Source of the DNA: Onchidella celtica
Taxonomy: Eukaryota; Mollusca; Gastropoda; Systellommatophora; Onchidiidae
NCBI GenBank assembly: GCA_963931925.1
Contig: OZ007569.1
Location: forward strand, 21,093,982-21,157,981
Direction of reading: 5' to 3'
Length of the DNA: 64,000 bases
The notes beneath the pieces were generated by a model. The model saw only the letters and a list, made by a program, of their open reading frames with translations. It was not told where the DNA came from and made no database searches. Numbering within the stretch: position 1 is the stretch's first letter; the number at the start of each line of letters is the position of its first letter. Positions 38,201 to 40,968 of the stretch are shown here, piece after piece. Position numbers and translations under genes: made by a program.

Positions 38201-39767
38201 TCTTGTGTAGCAACTGATATAAATCCTCTACTTCATCATCTAGATGTGGCTCATAGATTGCCCCTGTGGAAATGCTGGTACCCTTGATAGTACATGTGTA
38301 CAAACAAATGCCCATGGCTTCTGCATATAAATCCACAGCTGTACAGCCCACTGTCTGAAACATGTAGCTGTCCAGCTCCGCTGAAAAGTACAACCAATCG
38401 CAGTCACTAGAAAGAATGATTATTGTAATAATTCAAAGAAATTCTGCACAAACATCATTTGTGTGACTTTGATCTACTCATAGACTGAGCGATGAGAATA
38501 TGTTTTACGATAATAATGGACCACCAGTATGAGGACTATACCTAAAGGTATTAGTGACAGTGATGGCAGCATCAACCACAAAAATCCAAAACAGATGGAT
38601 AAAACATCAAGTGCAGAGCATAGTTCTATAGTATATTGTGCCTAAATAACAAAAAGCTAAAATTGAGATACTGAGCACAAAAGTGCTCTTCCTGCAAATT
38701 GTGCCTGAAAATCTCTTTCAAGGTGCCTCATTGACCATACAGTACATACAATCTGGTTTCGTATGGTTTGCATTATAAGACAATATACTTGCTGATCTTT
38801 ATACACAGCTATACAGTCTGTTTTGTGGTCCAAGTGGACTTATGGCGCAGAACTAACCCCTTCAATTATACAACATAAGACTCATTCATAAACAATAGGT
38901 AAGTCTACCTTTCTTTTCAGGGCGAAGGTTAGCTAAAGCATAAATCTCGTGCCCCTCTGCAATACAGCACATCATGTTGAAACAGCTGTCTTTGCCACCA
39001 CTGAAAGAAAAAACAATGTTTTCTGAGACTGGTGATTCAAATAAAAAATATAATGACAAAGCTTGGCACTACTAGCATTTGGTGGTTCTGCTGCTTTTGT
39101 CTAACTAACATTTTTACATCTTGACGCTTTGGCTGATTTGATACCAGTGGAATTGATACTCTCGATGCTATTAATCTATTCTCAACCGGGAATCATGAGC
39201 CCCGCATTTACCATAAAAAACATCCCTCTAGAGTTCTAATTTGCCTGGAGGGCTCTGCCCCTTGCAACTCCCCCCAGCGGCCTATGGCCGTGACTTTAGG
39301 AGCTCCTGAAGTCATGGCTTTGTGGGGATTCATATCCTCGCAATCTGGCATCGGCCGGTATCAAGTCAGGCATTGAAACGTCAAGATGGCAGACTATATA
39401 ATAGCAGCGGGACTAAAGCCCAAAACTTAAATCATTAGCCTACACTGAAATTTCATGCAAGCCACAGAAAATTGTGAGTTAGAGAAAAAGGACCACATTT
39501 ACTTAAGACCAAACTGAACTATGAATCATAATAAGGCTCTGTGAAAGACTGCAGTGTGGTGGAACAAACGATGGGGAAAATGGCATTTCTTTGAAAGTCT
39601 ACCACGTAAACGGAATAAAACTGAAAGTTTGCTTGGAAACCATCCATTGTCAGACCAAGAGTTAAGACATGGTTAGTGTTTTGCAAATAATGCACACAGG
39701 TATTTCTTTTGCCCCACATTAACTTGGGATAATATATGTCATACCTAACCAGCGCAACAGTTTTCAT
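2468..39767 (-). CDS. DPH6: Diphthine--ammonia ligase, long form with RidA-like domains (15 coding exons, C-terminus not found)
   Basis: DPH6 catalyses the last step of diphthamide synthesis on elongation factor 2, the ATP-dependent amidation of diphthine, in the cytosol. Coding exons run down the minus strand: 39767-39745, 39000-38909, 38380-38196, 36866-36793, 36143-36025, 34996-34932, 32695-32604, 31830-31737, 30961-30790, 28798-28676, 27568-27439, 26182-26020, 6392-6162, 4886-4748, 2635-2468. They total 1870 nt, or 623 residues plus one base. Residues 8-13 are SGGKDS, the PP-loop pyrophosphatase motif. GEGGEYETF (196-204) is the family hallmark near the end of the ligase domain. From about residue 250 the protein continues into RidA/YjgF-type sequence (APVLEGQ, SLYIGDMTHF, WAPANIGPYSQAVQ, LYLAGIVPLVPAS). 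Human DPH6 lacks this extension; fungal and many invertebrate and plant forms have it. Start: MKTVALV leads straight into the P-loop. Roughly the last 40-70 residues are missing, judged from long-form family length. Confidence 0.9.
3222..3977. mobile_element. TTAA-bounded piggyBac-like MITE, family A copy 1
   Basis: It begins TTAACCCACAACCCGCGTG. The reverse complement of its right end begins TCAACCCCCACGCTGCGTG, so one TTAA has decayed. A second copy of the same family with the same orientation lies at 26546-27324, and long stretches match by eye, for example tatgaaaacattcact and tgatctgac. TTAA duplication and CCC-starting ends are the hallmark of piggyBac. No transposase is encoded. Confidence 0.6.
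4354..4603. mobile_element. TTAA-bounded 250 bp MITE-like element
   Basis: The left end is TTAACCCTCCTGCCCAC and the reverse complement of the right end is TTAACCCTTTCGTTGCC. Only TTAACCCT matches perfectly (8 bp). The interior carries an imperfect inverted pair (gcctggccaatatatcgcc against ggctgatatattggcc). It lies 145 bp past the donor of DPH6 exon 14. It is probably piggyBac-like, by inference from TTAA. Confidence 0.45.
4748..4886 (-). CDS. DPH6: DPH6 coding exon 14
   Basis: This exon encodes residues 522-567, part of the C-terminal RidA-like region (for example VEWHMYAWPFLEDD). The acceptor is ggcag and the donor gtaaaa; phase 0 in, phase 1 out. Confidence 0.85.
4960..5620 (+). repeat. 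Dispersed repeat of unknown family, copy 1 with partial tandem duplication
   Basis: The segment from about 4960 to 5320 resembles 46394-46760. Shared blocks include ttttaaaaggtcttgaagtt and gagccacaactgag. From about 5490 to 5620 a second partial copy of its 3' half follows (gagccggaaaaa, tggtcgaaaatcaac). I see no inverted ends, coding capacity or tRNA promoter. It could be a SINE-like or MITE fragment. Confidence 0.5.
6162..6392 (-). CDS. DPH6: DPH6 coding exon 13
   Basis: This exon encodes residues 445-521, including GEKLYLAGIVPLVPAS and the motif GGIITQCAVSLNHVRS typical of RidA folds. It is 231 nt, phase 0 on both sides. The acceptor is tttcag and the donor gtttga, a weaker donor than the others. 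Confidence 0.85.
6561..6705 (-). repeat. Dispersed foldback repeat, copy 1 (reverse of the 52763-52985 copy)
   Basis: Read on the minus strand, this segment matches 52763-52985 in order: ccatttttataag, acagaaaatctgt(a/g)gggtt, gcaaggcttg-like, then ggaggctttg and the aacttttt/tgccat end. It is shorter than the other copy. It is probably an inactive MITE of unknown family. Confidence 0.4.
6853..7708 (+). repeat. 5' LTR, first part (split by the LINE)
   Basis: The first 856 bp of the 1176 bp LTR match 16201-17056. Near the 3' end are three tandem units of about 46 bp built around gataatgtactattgccat (about 7575-7690). The remaining 320 bp of the LTR are at 11676-11995. Confidence 0.9.
7709..11660 (-). 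mobile_element. LINE inserted in the 5' LTR, with a 15 bp target duplication
   Basis: AGGTGTATGACAATA occurs at 7694-7708 and again at 11661-11675, while the uninterrupted 3' LTR has it once. This defines a 3952 bp insertion. The element reads on the minus strand. Its 5' leader is about 11660-10892, followed by one long endonuclease/RT ORF, and the 3' end is the short tract ctgctaagaccgtctgtaaag-like, without a clear poly-A. The clade is not certain: the EN and the WLGHLHRM tail suggest an RTE-related group. Confidence 0.85.
7760..10891 (-). CDS. LINE ORF: AP-endonuclease / reverse transcriptase, 1043 aa
   Basis: The protein drives target-primed reverse transcription of its own RNA. The N-terminal part is an exonuclease-endonuclease-phosphatase fold (LNIDIAALQETRLPDSG, LILGDFNARVG, DTDHALV). 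The RT domain lies roughly at residues 470-760, with YRGISLLS, FVDLTKAFDTV, GVKQGCVLAP and catalytic FADD. The tail contains RWLGHLHRMENDRIPRQ and ends in a CCHC-type finger (CNHCHRTLGSNIGRISHERSC). The ORF is intact over 3.1 kb, so this copy may still be active or was recently. The annotated ATG is probably internal: the frame stays open upstream to a TAG at 10978-10976, and TWNVRT, a common start of such endonuclease domains, lies immediately before the ATG. A 62-codon minus-strand ORF (11179-10991) precedes it in the leader. Confidence 0.9.
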   Translation of the reverse strand: MRPGLQQQDLTNIDSIRKSQIIDRELQLLNIDIAALQETRLPDSGSVKEENYTFFWQGLSSEQPRIHGVGFAVKNSLINSIATPIGVSERIMTLRLNTRSGFTNIICVYAPTLASSDETKDIFYEALQRTLHNIPLTEGLLILGDFNARVGADHSAWPKCIGHFGIGNINENGQRLLELCSVNSLCVTNTYFDLKRCQRTSWRHPRSGHWHQLDLILSRRKSLGCIKITRSLHSADCDTDHALVVSKIKISAKKIYRSKAPSIPKINVTAIRDESNRKSFEKLFAESMDNVTQCDSVDETWNTLSSKIHDCAIKSFGQHKVSNNDWVAQNSEILLPLIEQKKSAFNEYNKNCNQSTKTCLKNAKAKLQLEVRRCANKYWTDLCNSIQEANEKGDMKTAFSQMKVALGPIITKSAPLKSVNGEPITDKNEQLNRWVEHYSLLYSTEKNIPPDFEEHLQKLPIMAELDAEPSLVELSIAIDHLSAGKATGSDNIPAEVLKDLKGPLLPHLYNLLLQCWKEGVIPHDMRDAKIVTLYKNKGDKGDCNNYRGISLLSITGKAFARVILCRLQQLAEKVLPETQCGFRSKRSTIDMIFALRQIQEKCKEQNRPLMTCFVDLTKAFDTVSRSGLYAVLKSIGCPPTLLKLIASFHTDMRACVNFEGCTSNSFAVNSGVKQGCVLAPTLFGIYFAALLKYAFGQCSGGVLINTRVDGSIFNVARLKAKSRTEHIMLQELLFADDAAIVAHDETTLQALINSLAKACDKFMLKISVSKTVVLTQGLRNSNPIMLNGSPLEQVGKFCYLGSTISGSTDITTEINARIGKAATAFGKLSKRVWNNSKLTIKTKVLVYQTCVLSTLLYGSETWTTYSKHERSLNSFHLRCLRKILKIKWQDRISNIEVLSRANIPSTQALLGKKRLRWLGHLHRMENDRIPRQILYGELATGNRPRGRPHLRFKDTCKVTMKAFNIDPNEWENLASDRSRWRQKLRSGTLAIDFKAKETYLTKRQRRNENTRQSEPKRLTCNHCHRTLGSNIGRISHERSCQSK
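11676..11995 (+). repeat. 5' LTR, second part
   Basis: The last 320 bp of the LTR match 17057-17376. It contains an AATAAA signal before a T/G-rich stretch (tgtgtgagtctg) and ends in GTGACA. Confidence 0.9.
11997..12010 (+). promoter_or_regulatory. Primer binding site, tRNA-Pro type
   Basis: TGGGGGCTCGTCCG begins two bases after the LTR end. It matches the first 14 bases of the proline-tRNA primer site known from murine gammaretroviruses; the next bases (TTGT) diverge. It would prime minus-strand DNA synthesis. Confidence 0.7.
12339..12755 (+). CDS. LTR element gag, N-terminal coiled-coil part
   Basis: This is a 138-residue ORF made almost wholly of Glu/Lys/Arg/Gln heptad-like repeats (EREKEAQERQREEEREAK and similar). 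It starts with MAELQQLMKLGKELGL about 340 bp after the primer site. It stops just before the conserved gag core, which is in another frame with its own upstream TAG at 12748-12750. The stop lies in a short repeat, ggattaggttagg. It looks like a frameshift or a small duplication that breaks gag, although a programmed shift cannot be excluded. Confidence 0.75.
   Translation: MAELQQLMKLGKELGLEGEELRGWIKEQQADLRDERAKDREREKEAQERQREEEREAKAQEQEREFKQQEREAKDKEQEREFKLKELEAQQQERELKLKEIEAQERETDARVRIAELELKKNTPTETVERQVHNKGLG
12757..15039 (+). CDS. LTR element gag core, zinc knuckles, protease and core-deleted integrase
   Basis: The frame is open from 12751. The gag core resembles retrotransposon gag (ELWSTYLASLLQGRALTYF). 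Two CCHC knuckles follow (CWTCGRVGHFSREC about 13564, CWNCGRADHISVNC about 13618), then protease DTGS (about 13918). The integrase N-terminal zinc module is AHDVPLAGHMG with CKTCSAC (about 14490-14640). SIDLV, where the catalytic core would begin, runs directly into DLRERLSSA, which belongs after the core. The DDE core is therefore missing in frame near 14706. The C-terminal GPY-type module (WKGPYVIERV, about 14882) and tail follow. The ORF ends at 15039, overlapping the RT frame. No ATG is near the start, so expression probably depends on upstream gag. Confidence 0.8.
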   Translation: MKLPTFDDRKDDIDAFLYRFELNAQLQWGENKELWSTYLASLLQGRALTYFKELQREDVQDYDKLKALLLRRFARTEEYFREQFRRARADTREDFAAFVARLTEYFANWVDLAHVGVDFTKLKDLMIRDQLYASCHKDLVAFLKENEPATVQEASKLAEAYRTAHPSKPVARAYVQDAGYVAVVEGSLTGPKDRSRQRGAYSGQAQGQRRGYHQSPAYGSGKFDRAGGLGRGNGRGRFVTFADDRRHRDFGSGRDGSRGPRPSAAQGAECWTCGRVGHFSRECRAAKCWNCGRADHISVNCPAGRIAASVDSSSSPCSPNKFHHAAACVTSDNGGGQYSKCPSCEKLLSSGVLPCGRKIPVINSCHTGGGLRVYPGFVGDEPVSVLRDTGSTVVGVHRDCIRDSQLTGETVPCIQFSGAIEKLPMARIVIDTPFLSGEVEAVVGCFPGAQLIIGNVSRVVSPSEENVQAWSQSKGIDFCAAVETRRQVADKGKIRPLATPAVNLDITPERLARLQREDPSLNPCFGEARTEKTRKYKNGSSSFFVQGGILFRMYVTVASVQKQVVVPRSLIATVLRLAHDVPLAGHMGSARTKERVLKDFYWPSIHRDVRLYCKTCSACQKTTHKGRTPQAPLQKIPTVSEPVKKVSIDLVDLRERLSSARTIAEEASSIASKRAKDYKDRGSKLRIFKPGDKILLLLPTDHNKLLMTWKGPYVIERVVSKVDYAIHIDGSVKVFHVDMLQRFHERPEYLYSHTSVEGHT
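15019..15850 (+). CDS. LTR element RT C-terminal part and RNase H
   Basis: The open frame extends upstream to 14963, but homology starts only around LKDIPNVVSFFDD (about 15021). RT is represented only from its catalytic motif (FDD) onward: AKPAKMDL, SGHIVGRG, KKQVRSLVGILNYYRKFIP. The fingers and most of the palm are missing. RNase H follows, with RTDALDSGVGACLLQ, YSVIERECLAIV and TDHKPLTFL, and ends IADYLSRA. The frame differs from the preceding ORF, so a deletion junction probably lies near 15010-15025. Without the RT N-terminus this copy cannot reverse-transcribe itself. Confidence 0.85.
16176..16200 (+). promoter_or_regulatory. Polypurine tract before the 3' LTR
   Basis: GGGGTGGGGGATGA, preceded by a T run, directly abuts the 3' LTR start at 16201. 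This is the expected place and composition for the plus-strand primer. Confidence 0.6.
16201..17376 (+). repeat. 3' LTR
   Basis: This 1176 bp LTR runs TGTCACGAG...GTGACA with an AATAAA signal at 17269-17274. It keeps the target sequence of the LINE uninterrupted, which fixes that insertion. The same three 46 bp tandem units are at about 16920-17040. Antisense ORFs of 81 and 67 codons occur in both LTRs, but this only reflects LTR identity. Confidence 0.92.
18172..18196 (+). repeat. (GATAA)n microsatellite
   Basis: About five perfect units of the pentamer follow one another. Confidence 0.85.
18707..18757 (+). repeat. (CT)n then (CA)n microsatellite
   Basis: A CT run with one interruption is followed by an ACAC run. 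Confidence 0.85.
19649..22612 (-). CDS. CR1-like LINE ORF2: AP-endonuclease / reverse transcriptase
   Basis: The 914-residue ATG-initiated part (from 22393) starts MNETKPDVIIGTETWL. The frame is open upstream to 22612, and that stretch includes INFQSIWHKTEEL, the usual endonuclease N-terminus, so the real protein starts earlier. Endonuclease motifs are TETWL, VYRPPG, GGDFNLPDINW and GDHDIV. RT motifs are YRPVSLTSISCKLLEHI, LLDFSKAFDKV, GVPQGTVMGPLLFLVYIND and LRLFADDSLLY. Its frame overlaps the end of the PHD ORF by about 34 nt at a one-base offset. A frameshift therefore separates what may once have been one polyprotein, or translation is coupled. Confidence 0.88.
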   Translation of the reverse strand, partial: TVVDQDPTIVFDILQHLDTNKSNTEIPIFEPKYSSTPHPKSKKKEPAKEKTTFRTQVINFQSIWHKTEELSSFLNETKPDVIIGTETWLNENIKTSEISINDDYEIYRNDRKKRRGGGVLIAVKKNLVSEKIPSEEAGETVLCKIRVQGKPPLVVGAVYRPPGSDLETSKNICNELLSAYQKNKKATIWIGGDFNLPDINWEEGNVKSCQNLREINDLFLDSAADIGLEQAVKETTRGDALLDLFFTNFPNLTREIKILPGLGDHDIVQIDSELKPFKKRPIRRQIYLWNQTDENNLKREAATFGTFFMKYHSSKTDVNKPWDCIKLNLNMIMENVPTKMSSTKIHQPWINTLMKRLVRKKYKWFKKMKQCNSELVKNKYLEIKRLTQKECRKAHNNYIHEMISDSSDNSKKLWRYVKSKNKENLGVAALNDERGHPQQDAQKRANILNTQFCKVFSDPGGVFSGELSDAKLPDMDEIFVTENGVLKLLENLNENKATGPDGIPAKLLKLCAKEIAPVYTLLFRASIEQGKIPEDWKKANVVPIFKKGNRASPENYRPVSLTSISCKLLEHILHTSIMKHLEKHSVLTHVQHGFRKHRSCESQLVTTCNDFVNNLNNNRQTDTILLDFSKAFDKVHHASLLTKLNHYGVRNSTLKWIKSFLENRTQIVVVDGKSSNPAAVLSGVPQGTVMGPLLFLVYINDMPSKISPGTKLRLFADDSLLYRTINSKEDTEILQKDLDSLQKWERDWRMEFHPNKCQVLRISNKKHNITSDYFIHDEKLSETHEAKYLGVTLDRKLTWNQHINNTCNKANGILAFLKRNISNCDRKVKEKCYNTFVRPSLEYGCSVWDPHCRINIDQLERVQRRAARFVTNDYTRSSSVNKMMRDLEWTPLEERRAKNKVKIFYKGREGNIHIPLNHLTINTRGNRRNNIKYNIPSSRVNSHLYSFYPNVIRMWNNLPAEVQTLSSATTFDNEFKNIIIRCSYHCN
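22578..22904 (-). CDS. CR1-like LINE ORF1: N-terminal 2A motif plus PHD finger
   Basis: This is a 108-residue ORF. Residues 3-14 are hydrophobic (ISLVLFLLLSLS), followed at 15-23 by GDVELNPGP, which fits the 2A consensus D-x-E-x-N-P-G-P. 2A causes the ribosome to skip the Gly-Pro bond, releasing a short leader peptide. Such N-terminal 2A sequences are known from APE-type non-LTR elements of sea urchins and other invertebrates, where some also act as signal sequences. A canonical Cys4-His-Cys3 PHD finger follows: CPVC, CDSC, HIDC, CIQC. The ORF continues to a TGA at 22580-22578 inside the overlapping frame of ORF2. The ATG is chosen because the 2A motif sits directly after it, as in known cases. 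Confidence 0.85.
   Translation of the reverse strand: MNISLVLFLLLSLSGDVELNPGPQTRFPPCPVCLKKCTWKTRAIACDSCDRWYHIDCMGINSVMYETLGNSSAAWECIQCGMPNFSSSLFTDFQLNLDCSRSRSHNSF
23684..24034 (+). pseudogene. LINE RT C-terminal fragment
   Basis: The 116-codon frame includes RGRWQRPK, then CETCNELEDEFHVLLTCKKF, a C-x2-C...H...C zinc-like pattern with an acidic ED(E)xH. This is common in the extreme C-terminus of invertebrate non-LTR reverse transcriptases. No RT core precedes it, so it is a 5'-truncated relic. The family is not identified. Confidence 0.5.
24035..25680. other. Intronic stretch with LINE-like 3' tail
   Basis: Mostly featureless AT-rich intron. It contains a 20-base G run at 25346-25365. At about 25485-25580 is a segment (gtttgtttgttt, then ggccgccaggcctataataaac and cttgaact) that looks like the 3' end of an invertebrate LINE on the plus strand. 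Several ORFs of 60-112 codons here show no recognisable domain. Confidence 0.4.
26020..26182 (-). CDS. DPH6: DPH6 coding exon 12
   Basis: This exon encodes residues 390-444. It ends in HWAPANIGPYSQAVQ, the classic RidA/YjgF signature (A-P-x-x-I-G-P-Y-S-Q-A). The acceptor is caacag and the donor gtaggc; phase 2 in, phase 0 out. Confidence 0.9.
26251..26292 (+). repeat. (AAT)n microsatellite
   Basis: About 14 units of the trinucleotide, interrupted once by G. It lies in DPH6 intron 11, about 70 bp upstream of exon 12 in the sense direction. Confidence 0.9.
26546..27324. mobile_element. TTAA-bounded piggyBac-like MITE, family A copy 2
   Basis: It begins TTAACCCATACCCTGCGGG. The reverse complement of its right end is TTAACCCTCACCCTGCGCGG. 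Both TTAA copies are intact, 779 bp in all. It is a homologue of 3222-3977 in the same orientation in another intron of the same gene. No transposase ORF is present. Confidence 0.7.
27439..27568 (-). CDS. DPH6: DPH6 coding exon 11
   Basis: This exon encodes residues 347-389 (SDITSVSLYIGDMTHFAMIN), first RidA-like domain. The acceptor atttcag gives the in-phase start; an internal acttcag further in would drop ten residues and is less likely. The donor is gtaagt. Confidence 0.85.
27569..28675. other. DPH6 intron 10
   Basis: 1.1 kb of AT-rich sequence with no element I can define. A short near-palindrome, ggcaggcctgaaggcctacc, lies at about 28138. Confidence 0.5.
28676..28798 (-). CDS. DPH6: DPH6 coding exon 10
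   Basis: This exon encodes residues 306-346, including SVAGILAPVLEGQDVSAATE, the beginning of the first RidA-like domain. The acceptor is tttgcag and the donor gtaata; phase 1 on both sides. Confidence 0.88.
29200..30333 (+). mobile_element. Solo LTR, subfamily related to the 6853-17376 element
   Basis: It runs TGTCACGAGTGGAGTGAGCG...CTGGGATTTGTGACA, 1134 bp, flanked by ATATA (29195-29199 and 30334-30338) as a 5 bp duplication. It is clearly related to the intron-12 LTRs but diverged throughout. Its tandem-repeat region differs: about four units of roughly 20 bp (aatgtgctattgaga-like, 29935-30005) instead of three of 46 bp. It arises by recombination between the two LTRs of an insertion. It lies in DPH6 intron 9 in antisense. 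Confidence 0.88.
30790..30961 (-). CDS. DPH6: DPH6 coding exon 9
   Basis: This exon encodes residues 249-305, the linker region after the ligase domain (REKILQLSIMTSSKWIETHV). Human DPH6 ends near here, so this exon marks the start of the long form. The acceptor is taacag and the donor gtgagt; phase 0 in, phase 1 out. Confidence 0.85.
31737..31830 (-). CDS. DPH6: DPH6 coding exon 8
   Basis: This exon encodes residues 217-248 (ETVIHANDAFAPVGYINF), end of the ligase domain. The sequence matches the human VVIHSADAFAPVAYL region. The acceptor is gtttcag and the donor gtaata. Confidence 0.92.
32530..32547 (+). repeat. Poly-C tract (18 C)
   Basis: An uninterrupted homopolymer in DPH6 intron 7, i.e. 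G-rich in the DPH6 transcript. Confidence 0.9.
32604..32695 (-). CDS. DPH6: DPH6 coding exon 7
   Basis: This exon encodes residues 187-216 and carries the family signature NVCGEGGEYETF. The acceptor is cctcag and the donor gtaagt; phase 0 in, phase 2 out. Confidence 0.95.
32976..34250. mobile_element. TTAA-bounded 1.27 kb inverted-repeat element
   Basis: The left end is TTAAGGGGGGGAGCGGGTCC. The reverse complement of the right end is TTAAGGGGGAGGGGGGGGGG followed by GTCCTGA, and the left end also continues TGA. It contains a tRNA-SINE-like stretch at about 33195-33300 (tggtctaagctc with gggatcgataccttt). No transposase is visible. G-rich ends after TTAA are unusual for piggyBac, so the family is uncertain. 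Confidence 0.45.
34522..34544 (+). repeat. (TG)n microsatellite
   Basis: About eleven TG units followed by CGCGCA. Confidence 0.85.
34932..34996 (-). CDS. DPH6: DPH6 coding exon 6
   Basis: This exon encodes residues 165-186 (LNPDDHLMLDLEDIFPHMLK). The acceptor is tcatag and the donor gtaagt; phase 1 in, phase 0 out. Confidence 0.9.
35315..35956. mobile_element. TTAA-bounded 642 bp MITE-like element
   Basis: Perfect inverted ends TTAACTCACTGATGCC (16 bp including TTAA). Just inside the left end are palindromic CATCGCACGGGTGCGAT-type motifs. A 90-codon ORF (35509-35781) ends in a Ser/Asp-rich stretch (FSSSDSEDDSH), a composition often seen in piggyBac transposase N-termini, but this is weak. 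It lies in DPH6 intron 5. Confidence 0.65.
36025..36143 (-). CDS. DPH6: DPH6 coding exon 5
   Basis: This exon encodes residues 125-164 (SYMWRRDQEELLQEMI, KAKIIKVAALG), closely matching the human LAYLWQRNQEDLLREMI region. The acceptor is tctcag and the donor gtatgg. Confidence 0.95.
36793..36866 (-). CDS. DPH6: DPH6 coding exon 4
   Basis: This exon encodes residues 101-124 (AVSVGAILSDYQRVRVENV), a conserved core segment. The acceptor is ttccag and the donor gtaagt; phase 0 in, phase 2 out. Confidence 0.95.
36867..38195. other. DPH6 intron 3
   Basis: 1.3 kb of AT-rich sequence. ORFs of 60-66 codons are present on the plus strand but look random. No element was identified. Confidence 0.5.
38196..38380 (-). 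CDS. DPH6: DPH6 coding exon 3
   Basis: This exon encodes residues 39-100 (ELDSYMFQTVG, DLYAEAMG, DDEVEDLYQLL), all conserved with human DPH6. The acceptor is tttcag and the donor gtaatg; phase 1 in, phase 0 out. Confidence 0.95.
38909..39000 (-). CDS. DPH6: DPH6 coding exon 2 with PP-loop
   Basis: This exon encodes residues 8-38 and completes SGGKDS, the ATP-binding PP-loop, then ALANLRP. The acceptor is ctttcag and the donor gtagac. Confidence 0.95.
39001..39744. other. DPH6 intron 1
   Basis: A 744 bp intron. Nothing is identifiable beyond a CG-rich patch near 39260-39300. Confidence 0.5.
39745..39767 (-). CDS. DPH6: DPH6 coding exon 1
   Basis: It has only seven full codons, MKTVALV, matching the human start MRVAALI before the SGGKDS loop. 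The donor gtatg splits the serine codon (AG/T). An ORF that reads through the donor is an artefact. Confidence 0.9.
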
Positions 39768-40430
39768 TTTGAAGGAATTTTCAGCTCATCAGTTTGGACC
39801 AAGATGAAATAAGGCAAATTCTGCCTGCAACACGGTGGGATTGATGAGAAACGGTTTTCACCATGTGCATTTGTTTGGTCGGTAACTTAAAAAAATCGAA
39901 TTAATACTTTTGTTACTAGGCAAGAAAACAAAACTTTTCGCACGAAACACGGACATTTAATATACAATTTGTCTTTATATTATTTTGAGCGAAATAATGA
40001 TTATCCCCTCTTTTTTAAAATATTATTTTGGTCACTTAAAGTGAATAGTAGATTGTGATCGACTGAGCAAGGCCAGGTCTAGCACATGGTCCAGCCTATG
40101 TTTTCAGCAATTTTGATCACGGAAGTTTACAATTTGAACGCATGCGCAAATGGCTCTCCACGTCTATCAACAAAAATGACTAGGTTAGTAGGCTGAGGAA
40201 GAAACCAGCTGATTAAATCTTCTGGTTTTATTGATTTGTACATGTAAGTGATATAAAGGCTGCCCATTAGGCACAGTATTGAGGCTTAGTTGTCCAAGCA
40301 ATTGCTTACATTTAAATCGTAGTCGACATCACGATGACTTCTTGAAAGAATGATAGTCAGTATGAAAGGAGATAGACAGAATTAAAAACGGTAGGCTACT
40401 ATTCAGTCTATTGTAGACTCATCTAGAATC

Positions 40431-40451
40431 TAGATCTAGATCTAGATCTAT
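40431..40451 (+). repeat. (TAGATC)n short tandem repeat
   Basis: About three and a half units of the palindromic hexamer. Confidence 0.8.
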
Positions 40452-40533
40452 AGGGGACCCGGGTATTTTGGGGTGTTTTGACCAAAATATTGAAATGAAG
40501 TAATTTCAAAAAAATGTTTACACCCACCGCTTT

Positions 40534-40968
40534 TTATAAATTATACTGGATACCATTGGGAAATAATGCAAAATGATGTTCTGTACTGTAGTGCCTCTTG
40601 GTGGGATTTACCATGTATTTCTCTCCACATAGACTCATCAAGGTGTGATGACAGTTGGCTATTGTGGACTCCTTGCACGCATTTAAACTTTCATTGTAGT
40701 TTTTCCAGTAACACTCTACGGTGTTAGTACAGGCCCCGGTATGCGGATCAACGAATTGTTGATTGTGATTCACCACAAGATGCTGATATGGTGGGTTCAC
40801 CGGTAAGTTTGTGATCCCGTTATAGGACCGCAAATCGTCGGAATGGATGATTGATCCAGGTGCAATATGGTCTTGTACTAGTGGCAAAAGCGGGTCCGCA
40901 GTTTCATCTGGAATTAAAACTGCCCGGCCTCCCTGCACACTCCTCCAAAGACCCACATCAAGAAACAT
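40534..40968 (-). pseudogene. Merlin / IS1016-like transposase fragment
   Basis: The 144-codon frame contains PGSIIHSDDLRSYNGI, then YQHLVVNHNQQFVDP, HTGACTNTVECYWKN. This matches the catalytic half of ISXO2/IS1595-type transposases (pattern S-D-x-x-x-A/S-Y, NH-x-x-x-F-V-D-P, H/C-T-N-x-V-E), found in eukaryotes as Merlin elements. The frame extends a little upstream of the ATG. The N-terminal zinc region is missing, no inverted ends were found, and CTNTVE replaces the usual HTNTIE/VE, so it is probably a relic. Confidence 0.75.
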
